Source of the DNA: Betaproteobacteria bacterium
GTDB lineage: Bacteria; Pseudomonadota; Gammaproteobacteria; Burkholderiales; SG8-39
DNA length: 64,000 bases
Assembly (NCBI GenBank): GCA_009693435.1
Contig: SHXF01000008.1
Location: forward strand, 1 to 64,000
Direction: 5' to 3'
Below, in pieces: positions 7,951 to 17,753 of the stretch. Every line of letters starts with the position of its first letter. Position 1 is the stretch's first letter. The position numbers and the translations under genes were made by a program. Below the pieces are notes generated by a model, which was given only the letters and a program-made list of their open reading frames with translations, did not search any database and had not been told where the DNA came from.

Positions 7951-8937
7951 TCAGCGGCGCCCTGATTTGGCGGCCACGCCGATGGCTGCTCGCGTGGCGG
8001 AACGCCGCCGCGCATCTGCCGGGCGCTTTGCCGGACGCTTTGCCGAAGACGCCGACCGACCCGCCTCGCGGCCAGCCCAGTCGCGCGCGAACTGCCAGGC
8101 GACACGGCCGCTCCTGGACCCTCGCGACAACGCCCACTGCAGGGCGGGTTGGCGCGCCTCGGCGATGCGATCTTCGGGGCACCCCAGGCTGCGCAGCCAG
8201 TGGTTCGCTATGTCGACGTAGGCATCCTGGTCGAAGGGATAGAAGGAAACCCACAGGCCGAAGCGCTCGGACAGTGAAATTTTCTCCTCCGCCGTCTCCC
8301 CGGGATGTATCTCCTCGCCTACATATCGGGTCTCCAGGTTTTCCTGCATGTATTCGGGCATCAGGTGGCGGCGATTGGATGTGGCGTAGACCAGCACGTT
8401 ATCCGATGTCGATGAGATGGAGCCGTCCAGCGCCACCTTGAGCGCCTTGTAGCCGGGTTCGGATGCCTCGAACGACAGGTCGTCGCAGAACAGGATAAAC
8501 CGCTCGGGGCGTGCGGAAACCAGGTCGACTATGTCCGGAATGTCGACGAGATCCTGTTTTTCCACTTCGATCAGCCGCAATCCCTGACGGTGATACTTGT
8601 TGAGCAGGGCCTTCACCAGAGACGATTTTCCGGTGCCGCGTGCACCGGTAAGCAGCACGTTGTTGGCGGTGCGACCGGCAACGAACTGGCGGGTGTTGCT
8701 TTCTATCACTGCTTTCTGCGCATCGATATCCCGCAGGTCGGCAAGACGAATCACGTGCGGATGGGCCACGCCCTGGATGAAGCTTCGTCCATTCGACTTG
8801 CGCCAGCGGAATGCCGCGTTGCGACCCCAATCGGTCGGTGTCGGCGCGGGCGGCAGCACCGCCTCGATGCGCTCCATGAGCGACCGTGCCTGCAGGACAA
8901 GCCGGTCCAGATCGTTCATTTCAGGCTGCTTCGTCAT
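7951..8937 (-). CDS. AAA-type ATPase of the DUF815 family
   Basis: Cytoplasmic ATPase of 328 residues. Walker A GARGTGKS is at 98-105 and a Walker B-like strand FILFCDDLSF at 147-156. The WRKSNGRSFIQGVAHP segment upstream of the ATPase core is typical of the DUF815 family that sits beside argJ and the Nudix gene in betaproteobacteria. Its cellular role is not established. The C-terminus is a lysine/arginine/alanine-rich tail that may bind nucleic acid. It begins 27 bases after argJ ends and stops 17 bases before the Nudix start, so the three are probably one operon. Confidence 0.85.
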   Translation of the reverse strand: MTKQPEMNDLDRLVLQARSLMERIEAVLPPAPTPTDWGRNAAFRWRKSNGRSFIQGVAHPHVIRLADLRDIDAQKAVIESNTRQFVAGRTANNVLLTGARGTGKSSLVKALLNKYHRQGLRLIEVEKQDLVDIPDIVDLVSARPERFILFCDDLSFEASEPGYKALKVALDGSISSTSDNVLVYATSNRRHLMPEYMQENLETRYVGEEIHPGETAEEKISLSERFGLWVSFYPFDQDAYVDIANHWLRSLGCPEDRIAEARQPALQWALSRGSRSGRVAWQFARDWAGREAGRSASSAKRPAKRPADARRRSATRAAIGVAAKSGRR

Positions 8938-8964
8938 GGGAAAAGTGCGCGGCCAGTCACACGC

Positions 8965-10200
8965 TCAGGTGCGGTACTCGGCATTGATCTTCACGTAGTC
9001 ATATGAAAAATCGCAGGTCCATACCGTCGCCTCACCGGCTCCGCGCCCGAGTTCGATGTGCACGTCGATTTCAGCCTCCCTCATCACACTCGCGGCGGCC
9101 TCTTCCCGATAATCCGCGGCACGCCCACCGCGTTCGATCACTTTCACCTCTCCGAGGTGAAGCTCGACGCGCGTCACGTCAAGGTCCGCTATCCCGGCGT
9201 TGCCGATCGCCACCAGCAGGCGGCCAAGGTTGGGGTCGGACGCGAAGAAGGCCGTTTTCACCAGCGGCGAGTCGGCCACCCGGCGCGCAACGCGCGCGGC
9301 TTCAACGCCATCTGCCGCCCCTTTGACATGAATGGAGATGAACTTGGTGGCGCCTTCGCCATCGCGCGCAATCGATCTGGCCAGTCCGCTCGCCACCTCC
9401 AGCACTGCACGCTGAAGGACGGCGAAATTCGCGTCGTCGATGGAAACGATCGCCGGGGCGCCGGACTTGCCGGTTGCAATCAGCACGAACGAGTCATTGG
9501 TCGATGTGTCGCCGTCGACGGTAACGCGATTGAATGAGGCATCGGCCACGCTGCGCACCATGGCCGTGAGCAGCGGCGCCGCGACCTCTGCATCGGTGGC
9601 GATGAATGCCAGCATCGTCGCCATGTTGGGCGCCAGCATGCCGACGCCTTTGGCCATGCCGGTCACCGCAACCCTCGCCCCGCCAATCTCGACCGTGCAC
9701 GACAGCGCCTTGGCCACCGTGTCGGTGGTCATGATTGCTCCGGCTGCGGCGGCCCAGTTGGCCGAGTCCAGCGTGGCTATGCAGCGCGGCAATGCCGCTT
9801 CGATTCGATCGACGGGAAGGTGCTCCAGGATCACGCCGGTTGAGAATGGCAGGACCGCTTCAACCTTGCACCCAAGCGCGCCTGCCACCAGTTCGCAGGT
9901 TTTCTGCGCAGCCGCGAGGCCGATTTCACCGGTGCCGCAGTTCGCGTTGCCCGCATTCACGATCAGCGCCCGGTAGCCATCGGCCGCGCTTGCGGCAAGA
10001 TGGCGGCGGCAAATCTGCACCGGCGCCGCCGCGAAACTGTTCTGTGTGAAGACGCCCGCGATGCGGCTGCCCGGCGCAAGTCGCATCAGCATCAAGTCGC
10101 GCCTGTTTGCCTTGCGTATGCCCGCTTCGGCGAATCCCAGTTCGACCCCCGCCACCGGCAGCAGCGAGACCGGATCCGGTGGCAGCAGATTGACGGCCAT
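8965..10200 (-). CDS. argJ: Bifunctional ornithine acetyltransferase / N-acetylglutamate synthase
   Basis: ArgJ transfers acetyl from N-acetylornithine to glutamate in the cyclic arginine pathway. The protein is 411 residues, the expected length, with N-terminal [20 protein letters not shown] and the autocleavage region IMTTDT, where the precursor is cut before a threonine to give alpha and beta chains. It ends in the conserved [14 protein letters not shown] chose the ATG giving MAVNLL because GGGGAG precedes it at good spacing; an ATG nine bases earlier is possible. Whether it also makes acetylglutamate from acetyl-CoA cannot be read from sequence. Confidence 0.93.
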   Translation of the reverse strand: MAVNLLPPDPVSLLPVAGVELGFAEAGIRKANRRDLMLMRLAPGSRIAGVFTQNSFAAAPVQICRRHLAASAADGYRALIVNAGNANCGTGEIGLAAAQKTCELVAGALGCKVEAVLPFSTGVILEHLPVDRIEAALPRCIATLDSANWAAAAGAIMTTDTVAKALSCTVEIGGARVAVTGMAKGVGMLAPNMATMLAFIATDAEVAAPLLTAMVRSVADASFNRVTVDGDTSTNDSFVLIATGKSGAPAIVSIDDANFAVLQRAVLEVASGLARSIARDGEGATKFISIHVKGAADGVEAARVARRVADSPLVKTAFFASDPNLGRLLVAIGNAGIADLDVTRVELHLGEVKVIERGGRAADYREEAAASVMREAEIDVHIELGRGAGEATVWTCDFSYDYVKINAEYRT

Positions 10201-10321
10201 GTCAGGCATCTCCCCGGGGGGCGATCCGCCGGCAGAATGGGCGGCGCGACCGGACCAGTACCGCATCGATTCCTGCGACGCGTGCCACGCGCTCCTGTGC
10301 CGTGCTGCGAGACATGCCGGT

Positions 10322-13039
10322 TTAAGTGAGACGGCCGTGGCAATGCTTGTACTTCTTGCCCGACCCGCACGGACAGGCATCGTTCCTGCCGATCTTCCCC
10401 ATGCTGCGAACGAACGGCGCCGGCTTGGGCGCAGACGCATCGTCGGCGCCGGTCAACGCCTGCTCATAGCTGCTGTGCTGATACTGGACATTTTCGACCA
10501 CCGGTGCCTCTTCCAGCTGCTGAACTTCCTGGGCGGTCTTGATCGATACCGTCATCAGGGTGCGCGTCACTTCACGCTTCACCGACTCCAGCATGTCCCC
10601 GAACATCTCGAACGCCTCGCGCTTGTACTCCTGCTTGGGGTTCTTCTGCGCATAACCGCGCAGGTGTATGCCCTGGCGCAGGTGATCGAGCGCGGACAGG
10701 TGCTCGCGCCAGTGATTGTCCAGGCTGGAAAGCAGCACCAGCCGTTCCGCGTGGGCAAGCGCGTCCCGCGGCACACTGGCATGGCGCTCCGCGTAGCCCT
10801 GGTCAGCCGCGTCGAGCACCTTGACCAGCAGCGCGGCCTCGTCCAGTCCGGGATCCTTCTCCAGCCAGCCGGCGATCGGCAGCTGCAACAGGATTTCCGC
10901 AGCCAGGAGCTTTTCGAGCGAGGCAATGTCCCACTGCTCTTCCACGCTTTCGTCGGGAACACAAGTGCGGAAAGCATCGGTGACCATGCCGCGGCGCAGT
11001 GAACGCACCTGATCGGAAGCATCGGTGGAATCGAGGATGCTGTTGCGCAGTTCGTAGATGTTCTTGCGCTGGTCATTGGCGACGTTGTCGTATTCCAGCA
11101 GTTGCTTGCGGATGTCGAAGTTATGGGCTTCGACCTTGCGCTGCGCGGATTCGATGGAACGCGTAACGAGCGGATGCTCGATCGCCTCGCCCTCGGGCAT
11201 CTTGAGCCGCTCCATTATCGCGTTGACCCGCTCGCCGGCGAATATGCGCAGCAACTGGTCTTCGAGCGACAGGTAGAAGCGCGACGACCCCGGATCGCCC
11301 TGGCGGCCGGAGCGCCCGCGCAGCTGGTTGTCGATACGCCGGGACTCATGGCGCTCGGTTCCTACAATATGCAAGCCGCCGGCGGCGACAACCTGTTCAT
11401 GCAGCGACTGCCACTCGTCGCGCAACTGCTTGATGCGACTGTCCCGCTCCGCGCCGTCGAGCCCCTCGACGGCGTGCACCATGTCTATCTGCCTCTCGAC
11501 ATTGCCCCCGAGAACGATATCCGTGCCGCGACCCGCCATGTTGGTGGCGATGGTGACCATTTTGGGTCGTCCGGCCTGCGCGACGATCTCGGCTTCGCGC
11601 GCATGCTGCTTCGCGTTGAGCACCTGGTGCGGCATGCCTTCTTTTTGCAACATGCCGGAGAGCAGTTCCGAGTTCTCGATCGAGGTGGTGCCGACCAGCA
11701 CCGGCTGGCCGTGCTCATAACAGACCTTGATATCCTCGATGATAGCCTTGTATTTCTCGGTTCCCGTGCGATAGACCTGATCCAGGCGGTCGGCGCGTAT
11801 CATCGGATGGTGGGTCGGGATCACCACCGTTTCGAGTCCGTAGATCTCCTGAAACTCGTAGGCTTCGGTGTCCGCCGTGCCCGTCATGCCCGAGAGTTTG
11901 GCGTACATGCGGAAGAAGTTCTGGAATGTTATCGACGCCAGAGTCTGATTTTCGTTCTGGATCGAAACGTTCTCTTTGGCTTCTATCGCCTGGTGCAGTC
12001 CGTCGGACCAGCGCCGTCCCGGCATCAGGCGCCCGGTGAATTCATCCACAATGACTATCTCGCCTTCCTGGGCGACATAGTGGCGGTCGCGGAAAAACAG
12101 GTGATGCGCGCGCAACGCCGCATTGAGGTGATGCATCAGGTTGATGAACGCCGGCTCGTACAGGCTGCGGCCTTCGGGTAGCAGCCCCACACGGCCCAGA
12201 AGTTTCTCGGCGTGTTCGTGCCCGTCCTCCGACAACAGCACCGTATGGCTTTTCTCATCGACAAGAAAGTCTCCCGGCTCGCCCTCTTTTTCCTGGCGCT
12301 TCAGCAGCGGTGCGACCTCGTTCATGCGGTAATAGATCTCGGTCCGGTCCTCAGCCTGCCCTGAAATGATGAGGGGCGTGCGCGCTTCGTCGATCAGGAT
12401 CGAATCGACTTCGTCGACGATGGCGAACTGCAGCCGCTTCTGGTAGCGGTCGACGACCTGCATCGCCATGTTGTCGCGCAGGTAATCGAATCCGAATTCG
12501 TTGTTCGTGCCGTAGGTAATGTCTGCGGCATATGCCGCCTGCTTCTGGTCGTGCGGCATCTGGGACAGGTTTACGCCGACCGAGAGACCCAGAAAGTGGT
12601 AAATCTTGCCCATCCATTCCGCGTCGCGGCTGGCGAGGTAATCATTGACCGTCACAATGTGCACACCTTCGCCCCTGAGCGCATTGAGGTAAGCAGGCAA
12701 GGTCGACATCAGCGTCTTGCCTTCACCAGTGCGCATTTCGGCGATTTTTCCATCGTGCAGCACCATGCCGCCTATCAATTGCACGTCGAAATGGCGCATG
12801 CCCAGCGTGCGCCGGGCGGCCTCGCGCACGACTGCGAATGTTTCCGGAAGAATCTGGTCCAGCGTCTGCCCGTCCTGCAACCTCTTCCTGAATTCATCCG
12901 TTCTGGCGGCCAGTTGGACGTCCGTCAGCGCGGAAATGGCAGGTTCCAGCGAGTTGATTTCGCGAACCGTTTTGGAATATTGCTTCAGCAGCCTGTCATT
13001 GCGGCTGCCGAACACCGCTCTGAGCGCGCGAGAAATCAT
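10322..13039 (-). CDS. secA: Protein translocase ATPase SecA
   Basis: Full-length SecA, 905 residues, the motor that drives preproteins through SecYEG. Walker A MRTGEGKT is at 102-109, the DEAD-like [16 protein letters not shown] lies near 208, and the helicase half carries [14 protein letters not shown]. The C-terminal zinc motif is complete (C889, C891, C900, H901), so it should bind SecB and phospholipid normally. No secM-like arrest gene lies upstream. The ATG is preceded by pyrimidine-rich DNA rather than a purine ribosome site. About 120 bases separate its stop from argJ. Confidence 0.97.
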   Translation of the reverse strand: MISRALRAVFGSRNDRLLKQYSKTVREINSLEPAISALTDVQLAARTDEFRKRLQDGQTLDQILPETFAVVREAARRTLGMRHFDVQLIGGMVLHDGKIAEMRTGEGKTLMSTLPAYLNALRGEGVHIVTVNDYLASRDAEWMGKIYHFLGLSVGVNLSQMPHDQKQAAYAADITYGTNNEFGFDYLRDNMAMQVVDRYQKRLQFAIVDEVDSILIDEARTPLIISGQAEDRTEIYYRMNEVAPLLKRQEKEGEPGDFLVDEKSHTVLLSEDGHEHAEKLLGRVGLLPEGRSLYEPAFINLMHHLNAALRAHHLFFRDRHYVAQEGEIVIVDEFTGRLMPGRRWSDGLHQAIEAKENVSIQNENQTLASITFQNFFRMYAKLSGMTGTADTEAYEFQEIYGLETVVIPTHHPMIRADRLDQVYRTGTEKYKAIIEDIKVCYEHGQPVLVGTTSIENSELLSGMLQKEGMPHQVLNAKQHAREAEIVAQAGRPKMVTIATNMAGRGTDIVLGGNVERQIDMVHAVEGLDGAERDSRIKQLRDEWQSLHEQVVAAGGLHIVGTERHESRRIDNQLRGRSGRQGDPGSSRFYLSLEDQLLRIFAGERVNAIMERLKMPEGEAIEHPLVTRSIESAQRKVEAHNFDIRKQLLEYDNVANDQRKNIYELRNSILDSTDASDQVRSLRRGMVTDAFRTCVPDESVEEQWDIASLEKLLAAEILLQLPIAGWLEKDPGLDEAALLVKVLDAADQGYAERHASVPRDALAHAERLVLLSSLDNHWREHLSALDHLRQGIHLRGYAQKNPKQEYKREAFEMFGDMLESVKREVTRTLMTVSIKTAQEVQQLEEAPVVENVQYQHSSYEQALTGADDASAPKPAPFVRSMGKIGRNDACPCGSGKKYKHCHGRLT

Positions 13040-13074
13040 CTAAAGGGAGGAAAATCCTAGAAAAAACAACGCTG

Positions 13075-13083
13075 ATTTTATCA
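13075..13083 (-). promoter_or_regulatory. Candidate extended -10 promoter for secA
   Basis: On the minus strand the bases read TGATAAAAT, an extended -10 (TG, one base, then TAAAAT, one mismatch to TATAAT). Transcription would start about 30 bases before the secA ATG. I see no good -35, which extended -10 promoters can lack. It lies in the 169-base gap between the LytM peptidase gene and secA, so secA can be transcribed on its own. Confidence 0.45.
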
Positions 13084-13208
13084 TGCCGGTCCCGCTAATC
13101 TTGGGGCGGATTGCGCATTCGGAAGGGCGCCTTGAAAAGAATCTCCTGCCGCGCCGCTTGTGCGACGGGCTGTGCGCAGAAAGCCGGCCGCCAGAAACCT
13201 CGCTTGCG

Positions 13209-14141
13209 TTATCGGCGCCGGCTGTCCGACATCTGCAAAAACTTGTTGGGATTTTGCGAAACGCCTTTGTAGCGCACTTCGAAATGCAGGTGCGAACCCG
13301 TGGAGCGTCCCGTCGACCCTACTTCGGCGATCTTGCGCCCCCGCTTCACAACGTCCCCTTGTTTGGCGAGGATCTTGGAAGTGTGGGCATATCGGGTGAG
13401 AAAATCATTGCCGTGATCGATTTCCACCACCAGACCGTATTGTTGATGCGTCCCTGCAAACGTGACCACGCCACCTGCCGCGGCAAAAATTGGCGTGCCC
13501 GTATCGGCAATAAAATCGATTCCTTCGTGCATCGCCTGCATGCCGGTGATCGGATCGATGCGCCAGCCAAAACTGGAAGCGTTCCAGCCACCATCTACCG
13601 GAGGTATGGTCGGCATCAGCTTTTTCTTGACCTTTGCCTCAAAGAGCTGCGATTCAAGAATGCCCAGATAGTCGTTGCGATTGTCAAGCCGGCGCGCAAG
13701 AACGTCGATCTGCCCGCTGAAATCGGCCATGGACAGATTTTGCGGCGGATTGCTGGAGGACAATGCACCGCCCCGGCCAGGCAACTCGTTAAAGCGAAAA
13801 TCCTGGGGTTTGAACCCGGCCAGTGTCGATAAACGCTCACCCAGCGCGTCAAGCCGCATCAACTGCGCCTGCATCTGGCCCACCTTCACGGCCATGGCAT
13901 TCAGGTTTTCGCGCAGATACGCCTCGGTCTTCTGCATTTCCCGCTGTTGCGCGGATCGGACCAGGGACTGGATTACCGGCAACTCGAAATGTGTCGCATG
14001 ACGGATGGAAAGATAGAACAGTGACCAGGAGAGCAGCAGTACGACGGCGGTAAGGCACGCGATTGCTGCCACGATATGCGTCGGCGTAAAGGTCAGAGAT
14101 CTTGCCCTGGCCAGCCGGTTCGAAACTACAATTACATGCAT
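13209..14141 (-). CDS. M23-family (LytM) murein peptidase, membrane-anchored
   Basis: Periplasmic peptidoglycan endopeptidase or regulator, 310 residues. It has a short cytoplasmic N-terminus, one membrane helix at about 22-45, a helical, probably coiled-coil, segment at 60-115, and a LytM domain at 185-298. The zinc ligands are present: H205 and D209 (HEGID), H253, and H284/H286 (HLHFE), so it should be catalytic. I chose the ATG preceded by AAGGAAGG; a start 36 bases upstream is possible. It diverges from the dciA-like gene. Its position between lpxC and secA is the usual betaproteobacterial order. Confidence 0.88.
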   Translation of the reverse strand: MHVIVVSNRLARARSLTFTPTHIVAAIACLTAVVLLLSWSLFYLSIRHATHFELPVIQSLVRSAQQREMQKTEAYLRENLNAMAVKVGQMQAQLMRLDALGERLSTLAGFKPQDFRFNELPGRGGALSSSNPPQNLSMADFSGQIDVLARRLDNRNDYLGILESQLFEAKVKKKLMPTIPPVDGGWNASSFGWRIDPITGMQAMHEGIDFIADTGTPIFAAAGGVVTFAGTHQQYGLVVEIDHGNDFLTRYAHTSKILAKQGDVVKRGRKIAEVGSTGRSTGSHLHFEVRYKGVSQNPNKFLQMSDSRRR

Positions 14142-14161
14142 GCTGTGCCCTTCCTTGGACG

Positions 14162-14614
14162 ATGAAATTACATGCACGACCTATGCCTGAATTCGGAAAC
14201 TACCTGAAGCACCCCGAAGGCATCGGTTCTCTCATGCCGCAAGTCGGACGCCTGCTGGATTTGCGTCGCGCCATGGCGGAATTTCTGCCGCCCGCTCTGG
14301 CCAGATCGTGCCTGATCGCTAATTACAGGCAGGGAAAAGTCGTAATTTTCGCCGAAAGCGGTGCAGTCGCTGCCAAACTCAAACTGCTCACGCCAGCCTT
14401 GTTGATCCACCTGACCAAACGGGCACCGCAGGTTACCGGACTCGTCATCGAAGCGCAACCCGCCACCTCGATGCCGCCAAAGCCTGCGAAAAGTGCACGT
14501 TTGACCCAAAGCAGTGCGGGTTCGCTGGCGGAACTCGCAGCCAGATTGCCGGAGTCCGGACTGAAGGCTGTGATCAGCAGAATGGCGAAACGCAGTCTGC
14601 CGGACGCCGGGTGA
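14162..14614 (+). CDS. DUF721 / DciA-like protein
   Basis: A 150-residue protein with the DUF721 pattern: a helix-rich start (GSLMPQVGRLLDLRRAMAEF), then an LPPALARSCLIANYRQGKVV strand region and a LLTPALLIHLTKRAP segment. DciA proteins of this family load the replicative helicase in bacteria lacking DnaC, so a replication role is likely by family. The C-terminus is serine/alanine/lysine-rich. It is the only plus-strand gene inside the long minus-strand core and diverges from the LytM gene. Start is uncertain; an ATG 21 bases downstream (MPEFGNYL) is also plausible, and neither has a strong ribosome site. Confidence 0.75.
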   Translation: MKLHARPMPEFGNYLKHPEGIGSLMPQVGRLLDLRRAMAEFLPPALARSCLIANYRQGKVVIFAESGAVAAKLKLLTPALLIHLTKRAPQVTGLVIEAQPATSMPPKPAKSARLTQSSAGSLAELAARLPESGLKAVISRMAKRSLPDAG

Positions 14615-14782
14615 CCCCCATGCCAGCAGGTTTGATCGATGATTCAGCGTGGTTGCACCGCTGGGAACGCGGACTTATCTGCCATCGGACGCAACTGGGA
14701 ATTCGGAGGGTCACACTTTATTGATGCCCCCGGCATGCCCGCGCCTCCTCCCAGCGGACAAATCGGGGATTTGCAGAATCCG

Positions 14783-15697
14783 CTAGGCGATCCGGGCCAT
14801 TAAACGGGTCAGCCCGGCGGGCGCATCCTCGACCCGATCGAAACTGACGATTTCCCAGGATTCACGCCGGGCGAGCGTCTCGCGCAACAATCGGTTGTTC
14901 AGCGAGTGCCCTGATTTAAAAGCCGAAAATGCGCCAATCAACGAATGTCCAATCAGATAGATATCGCCGACGGCATCCAGCAACTTGTGCTTTACCAGTT
15001 CGTCGCTGTAGCGCAGGCCGTCTGAGTTCAGGACGCGGTATTCGTCCATCACAATTGCATTTTCGAGGCTGCCGCCGAGCGCGAGTCCACTCGATCGCAG
15101 CGCCTCCACATCCTGCATGAAGCCAAAAGTCCTGGCACGGGCGAGTTCCTTGATGTAGGACATGTCGGCGAAATCCATCTCGACCGATTGGCCGGACTTT
15201 TCGAAGACCGGGTGGTCGAACTCGATGGAAAATGACAGCTTGAATCCGTCGAAAGGCTCGAAACGAGCCCATTTATCGCCATCACGGACTTCAACCGCCT
15301 GCTTGATGCGAAAAAACCGCTTCGCTACCGGCTGATCCACCACACCGGCCGACTGTATCAGGTACACAAATGGACCGGCGCTGCCGTCCATGATCGGCAC
15401 CTCCGGACCAGAAAGGTCGACGTAGCAATTGTCGATGCCCAGTCCCGCGAAGGCCGACATCAGGTGCTCCACCGTCGCGACTTTCGCTCCACCGCCCTCG
15501 ATCACGCTGCACAACCGCGTGTCAGAAACTGCGGCGGCGGCAGCGCGGATGTCGACAGGCTGGGCAAGATCCACACGACGGAAGACGATCCCGGTATCCG
15601 GTTGCGCAGGGCGCAACGACATCACCACTGTGGCGCCCGTGTGCAAGCCTACGCCCGTGGTGCGGATTAAGGTTTTCAGCGTGCGCTGTCTCAGCAT
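14783..15697 (-). CDS. lpxC: UDP-3-O-acyl-N-acetylglucosamine deacetylase
   Basis: LpxC catalyses the committed step of lipid A synthesis. The 304 residues match the E. coli length. The zinc ligands are H78, H237 and D241 ([10 protein letters not shown]), with catalytic E77 and H264 (SGHSLNN). The start is the ATG giving [15 protein letters not shown], the canonical N-terminus; 22 upstream residues in the open frame are spurious. About 170 bases without an evident gene separate its 3' end from the dciA-like gene. It establishes the organism as Gram-negative with lipid A. Confidence 0.96.
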   Translation of the reverse strand: MLRQRTLKTLIRTTGVGLHTGATVVMSLRPAQPDTGIVFRRVDLAQPVDIRAAAAAVSDTRLCSVIEGGGAKVATVEHLMSAFAGLGIDNCYVDLSGPEVPIMDGSAGPFVYLIQSAGVVDQPVAKRFFRIKQAVEVRDGDKWARFEPFDGFKLSFSIEFDHPVFEKSGQSVEMDFADMSYIKELARARTFGFMQDVEALRSSGLALGGSLENAIVMDEYRVLNSDGLRYSDELVKHKLLDAVGDIYLIGHSLIGAFSAFKSGHSLNNRLLRETLARRESWEIVSFDRVEDAPAGLTRLMARIA

Positions 15698-15791
15698 GAA
15701 AGACGGCCAAGTACCGGAAAATGTTTGAATTTTAGCATGAGAGCGAGCGGCTTCCCTGCTCAACGGCGGTTACGCTGCGACGCAGCAAGCG

Positions 15792-16400
15792 TCATGATTT
15801 GACGACGCGCAGGCGCATCTGGATTTCGGCTGCGACATTGTTATTTTCGCGCAGCAGTCGGCGCACTTCTGCATCATCGATTCTTCCGTCTCGAAAATCA
15901 GTGGCATACGGGTCATCCAGCACGTCGGTCGATTCCTCGATTTCGAAATCGACGCGATGAAACAGTGCAAGCGGGGTGTTGGGCCGCCCCGCGGACTGCC
16001 ATTCCAGGTTCAGGCGTCGGGAAAATAGCGTCATGGTGTCTGCGGTAATAGCCCGCACGTGGGTAGGGTCGCTGATGAACACGTCGTGACGGGGGTGGGG
16101 CACAGTGATGTGGACTTTAGCCTCGTGGCGGCAGACTCGGTACAACTCCCCCATGATCTTGAGAAACACCAGCGGTGACCCGCCGAGATGCTCCAAGACA
16201 TGGATCATGCGCACTTCCGCAACCGAGTCTTCCGGCCATGGCCACGGAAATGTCTCGAGGTCACAGCGCAGATCGGGTTCCCCCCATTTATCCACGTTGA
16301 TATATCCGGGCAGGGGGCGCTGCCCGGATCCGAGATTGAGCTTCAACTCGCGCTGAGGCTGCGCAGACCTTCCAAGATTGCGCAGCATCCTGCCGAGCAC
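15792..16400 (-). CDS. SAM-dependent methyltransferase-like protein between ftsZ and lpxC
   Basis: A 202-residue class I methyltransferase-like protein. Motif I is LNLGSG at 21-26, followed by PLPGYINVD, with the acidic end of strand 2. HVLEHLGG and the LYRVCRHEAKVHITVPHP region match small predicted methyltransferases often found near glycan genes. I chose a GTG start because GAGG lies six bases before it and immediately follows the ftsZ stop, with a nine-base overlap; an ATG 12 bases downstream is the alternative. The substrate is unknown. A methyltransferase here is not part of the standard dcw order. Confidence 0.72.
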   Translation of the reverse strand: MLGRMLRNLGRSAQPQRELKLNLGSGQRPLPGYINVDKWGEPDLRCDLETFPWPWPEDSVAEVRMIHVLEHLGGSPLVFLKIMGELYRVCRHEAKVHITVPHPRHDVFISDPTHVRAITADTMTLFSRRLNLEWQSAGRPNTPLALFHRVDFEIEESTDVLDDPYATDFRDGRIDDAEVRRLLRENNNVAAEIQMRLRVVKS

Positions 16401-16407
16401 GGCTACC

Positions 16408-17574
16408 TCAGTCGGCCTGTTTGCGCAGAAAAGCCGGGATGTCGTACTTGTCCACACCACTGTTGGCCAGGGCCTCTATGGTCGAAGCACGGTCGCGCCG
16501 GGAAGAGCGGATGACCCCGGACAGGTCCCCATTGAACACAGGAGCCGCGTCGGCAATGGCAAAATTGTCGGTGCCGGTTCGCTGCGGCACCACCTGCAAC
16601 GGCTTGGACTGGCGTGTTGTCTGAGGCTGACCAAGACCGGTAGCGACTACCGTGACGCGCAACTCCTCGCCCATGGTTTCGTCATAAACGGCGCCGAAAA
16701 TGATGGTGGCGTCATCCGCGGCGAAGCCCCGGATGGTATTCATCACTTCCTTTGTCTCGCGCAGCTTGAGGCTGGAACGATTGGCCGTGATGTTGACCAC
16801 CACGCCGCGCGCGCCGGAAAGATTCACGCCCTCGAGCAACGGGCTCGCCACCGCCTCTTCGGCGGCAATGCGGGCGCGATCGACCCCCGAAGCGGAGGCG
16901 GAACCCATCATCGCCATCCCCTGCTCGGACATTACAGTGCGCACATCCTGGAAATCGACATTGATGAGACCGGGCACGTTGATAATCTCCGATATCCCGG
17001 CGACAGCATTCTTCAGCACGTTGTCGGCTGAACCGAATGCGTCCTCCATGGACACGTCGTCGCCGAGTACCTCCTCGAGTTTCTCGTTGAGAATAACGAT
17101 GACCGAATCGACGTGCTGCGCCAGTTCCTCTATGCCCTTTTCAGCCGCCTGCATGCGGCGTGCGCCTTCAAACGAAAAGGGTTTGGTGACAACCGCAACC
17201 GTAAGTATGCCCATCTCCTTGGCAATTTCGGCCACCACAGGCGCGGCCCCGGTACCGGTGCCTCCCCCCATTCCGCCGGTAATGAAAGCCATGTGTGCGC
17301 CGCGCAGTGCCTCGGCAATCTGGTCGCGTGCCTCGAGGGCTGCCGCTCGTCCCGCCTCCGGCTTCGCCCCCGCGCCCAGCCCGGTGGAACCAAGCTGGAT
17401 GCGGCTGCGGGCCTGGCCGCGCGACAAGGCCTGCGCATCGGTGTTACCGACGATGAACTCGACTCCCTGAACACTGTTGCGAATCATGTAATCGACGGCA
17501 TTGCCACCCGCCCCGCCGACCCCGACCACCTTGATTACCGTGCCGCTGCCCTGATTTTCGAGAATCTCAAACAT
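16408..17574 (-). CDS. ftsZ: Cell division GTPase FtsZ
   Basis: Tubulin-like GTPase that forms the division ring, 388 residues. The tubulin signature GGGTGTG is at 103-109, and the N-terminal nucleotide loop VGVGGAGGNAV and the NTDAQAL segment are standard. The C-terminal peptide DIPAFLRKQAD is the conserved tail that binds FtsA and ZipA. AAGGGGG precedes the ATG. The 179-base gap from ftsA is the largest inside the division genes and probably contains an ftsZ promoter, though I could not choose one with confidence. Confidence 0.97.
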   Translation of the reverse strand: MFEILENQGSGTVIKVVGVGGAGGNAVDYMIRNSVQGVEFIVGNTDAQALSRGQARSRIQLGSTGLGAGAKPEAGRAAALEARDQIAEALRGAHMAFITGGMGGGTGTGAAPVVAEIAKEMGILTVAVVTKPFSFEGARRMQAAEKGIEELAQHVDSVIVILNEKLEEVLGDDVSMEDAFGSADNVLKNAVAGISEIINVPGLINVDFQDVRTVMSEQGMAMMGSASASGVDRARIAAEEAVASPLLEGVNLSGARGVVVNITANRSSLKLRETKEVMNTIRGFAADDATIIFGAVYDETMGEELRVTVVATGLGQPQTTRQSKPLQVVPQRTGTDNFAIADAAPVFNGDLSGVIRSSRRDRASTIEALANSGVDKYDIPAFLRKQAD

Positions 17575-17753
17575 GCTTGCCCCCTTGCGGAATTAAAAAA
17601 GAAAACACCTGGCGCCCAATCACCGTCAAAAACACTTCTGAAACTGAAATCATTTGTGCATCTCCCCCTGCTCCGGGCAATTGCTGCTTCCCCCGGAAAC
17701 CGGCCGTCTTGCGACATTGCGGACTGTAGCGACTGCAATCAACACCGTGCCGC

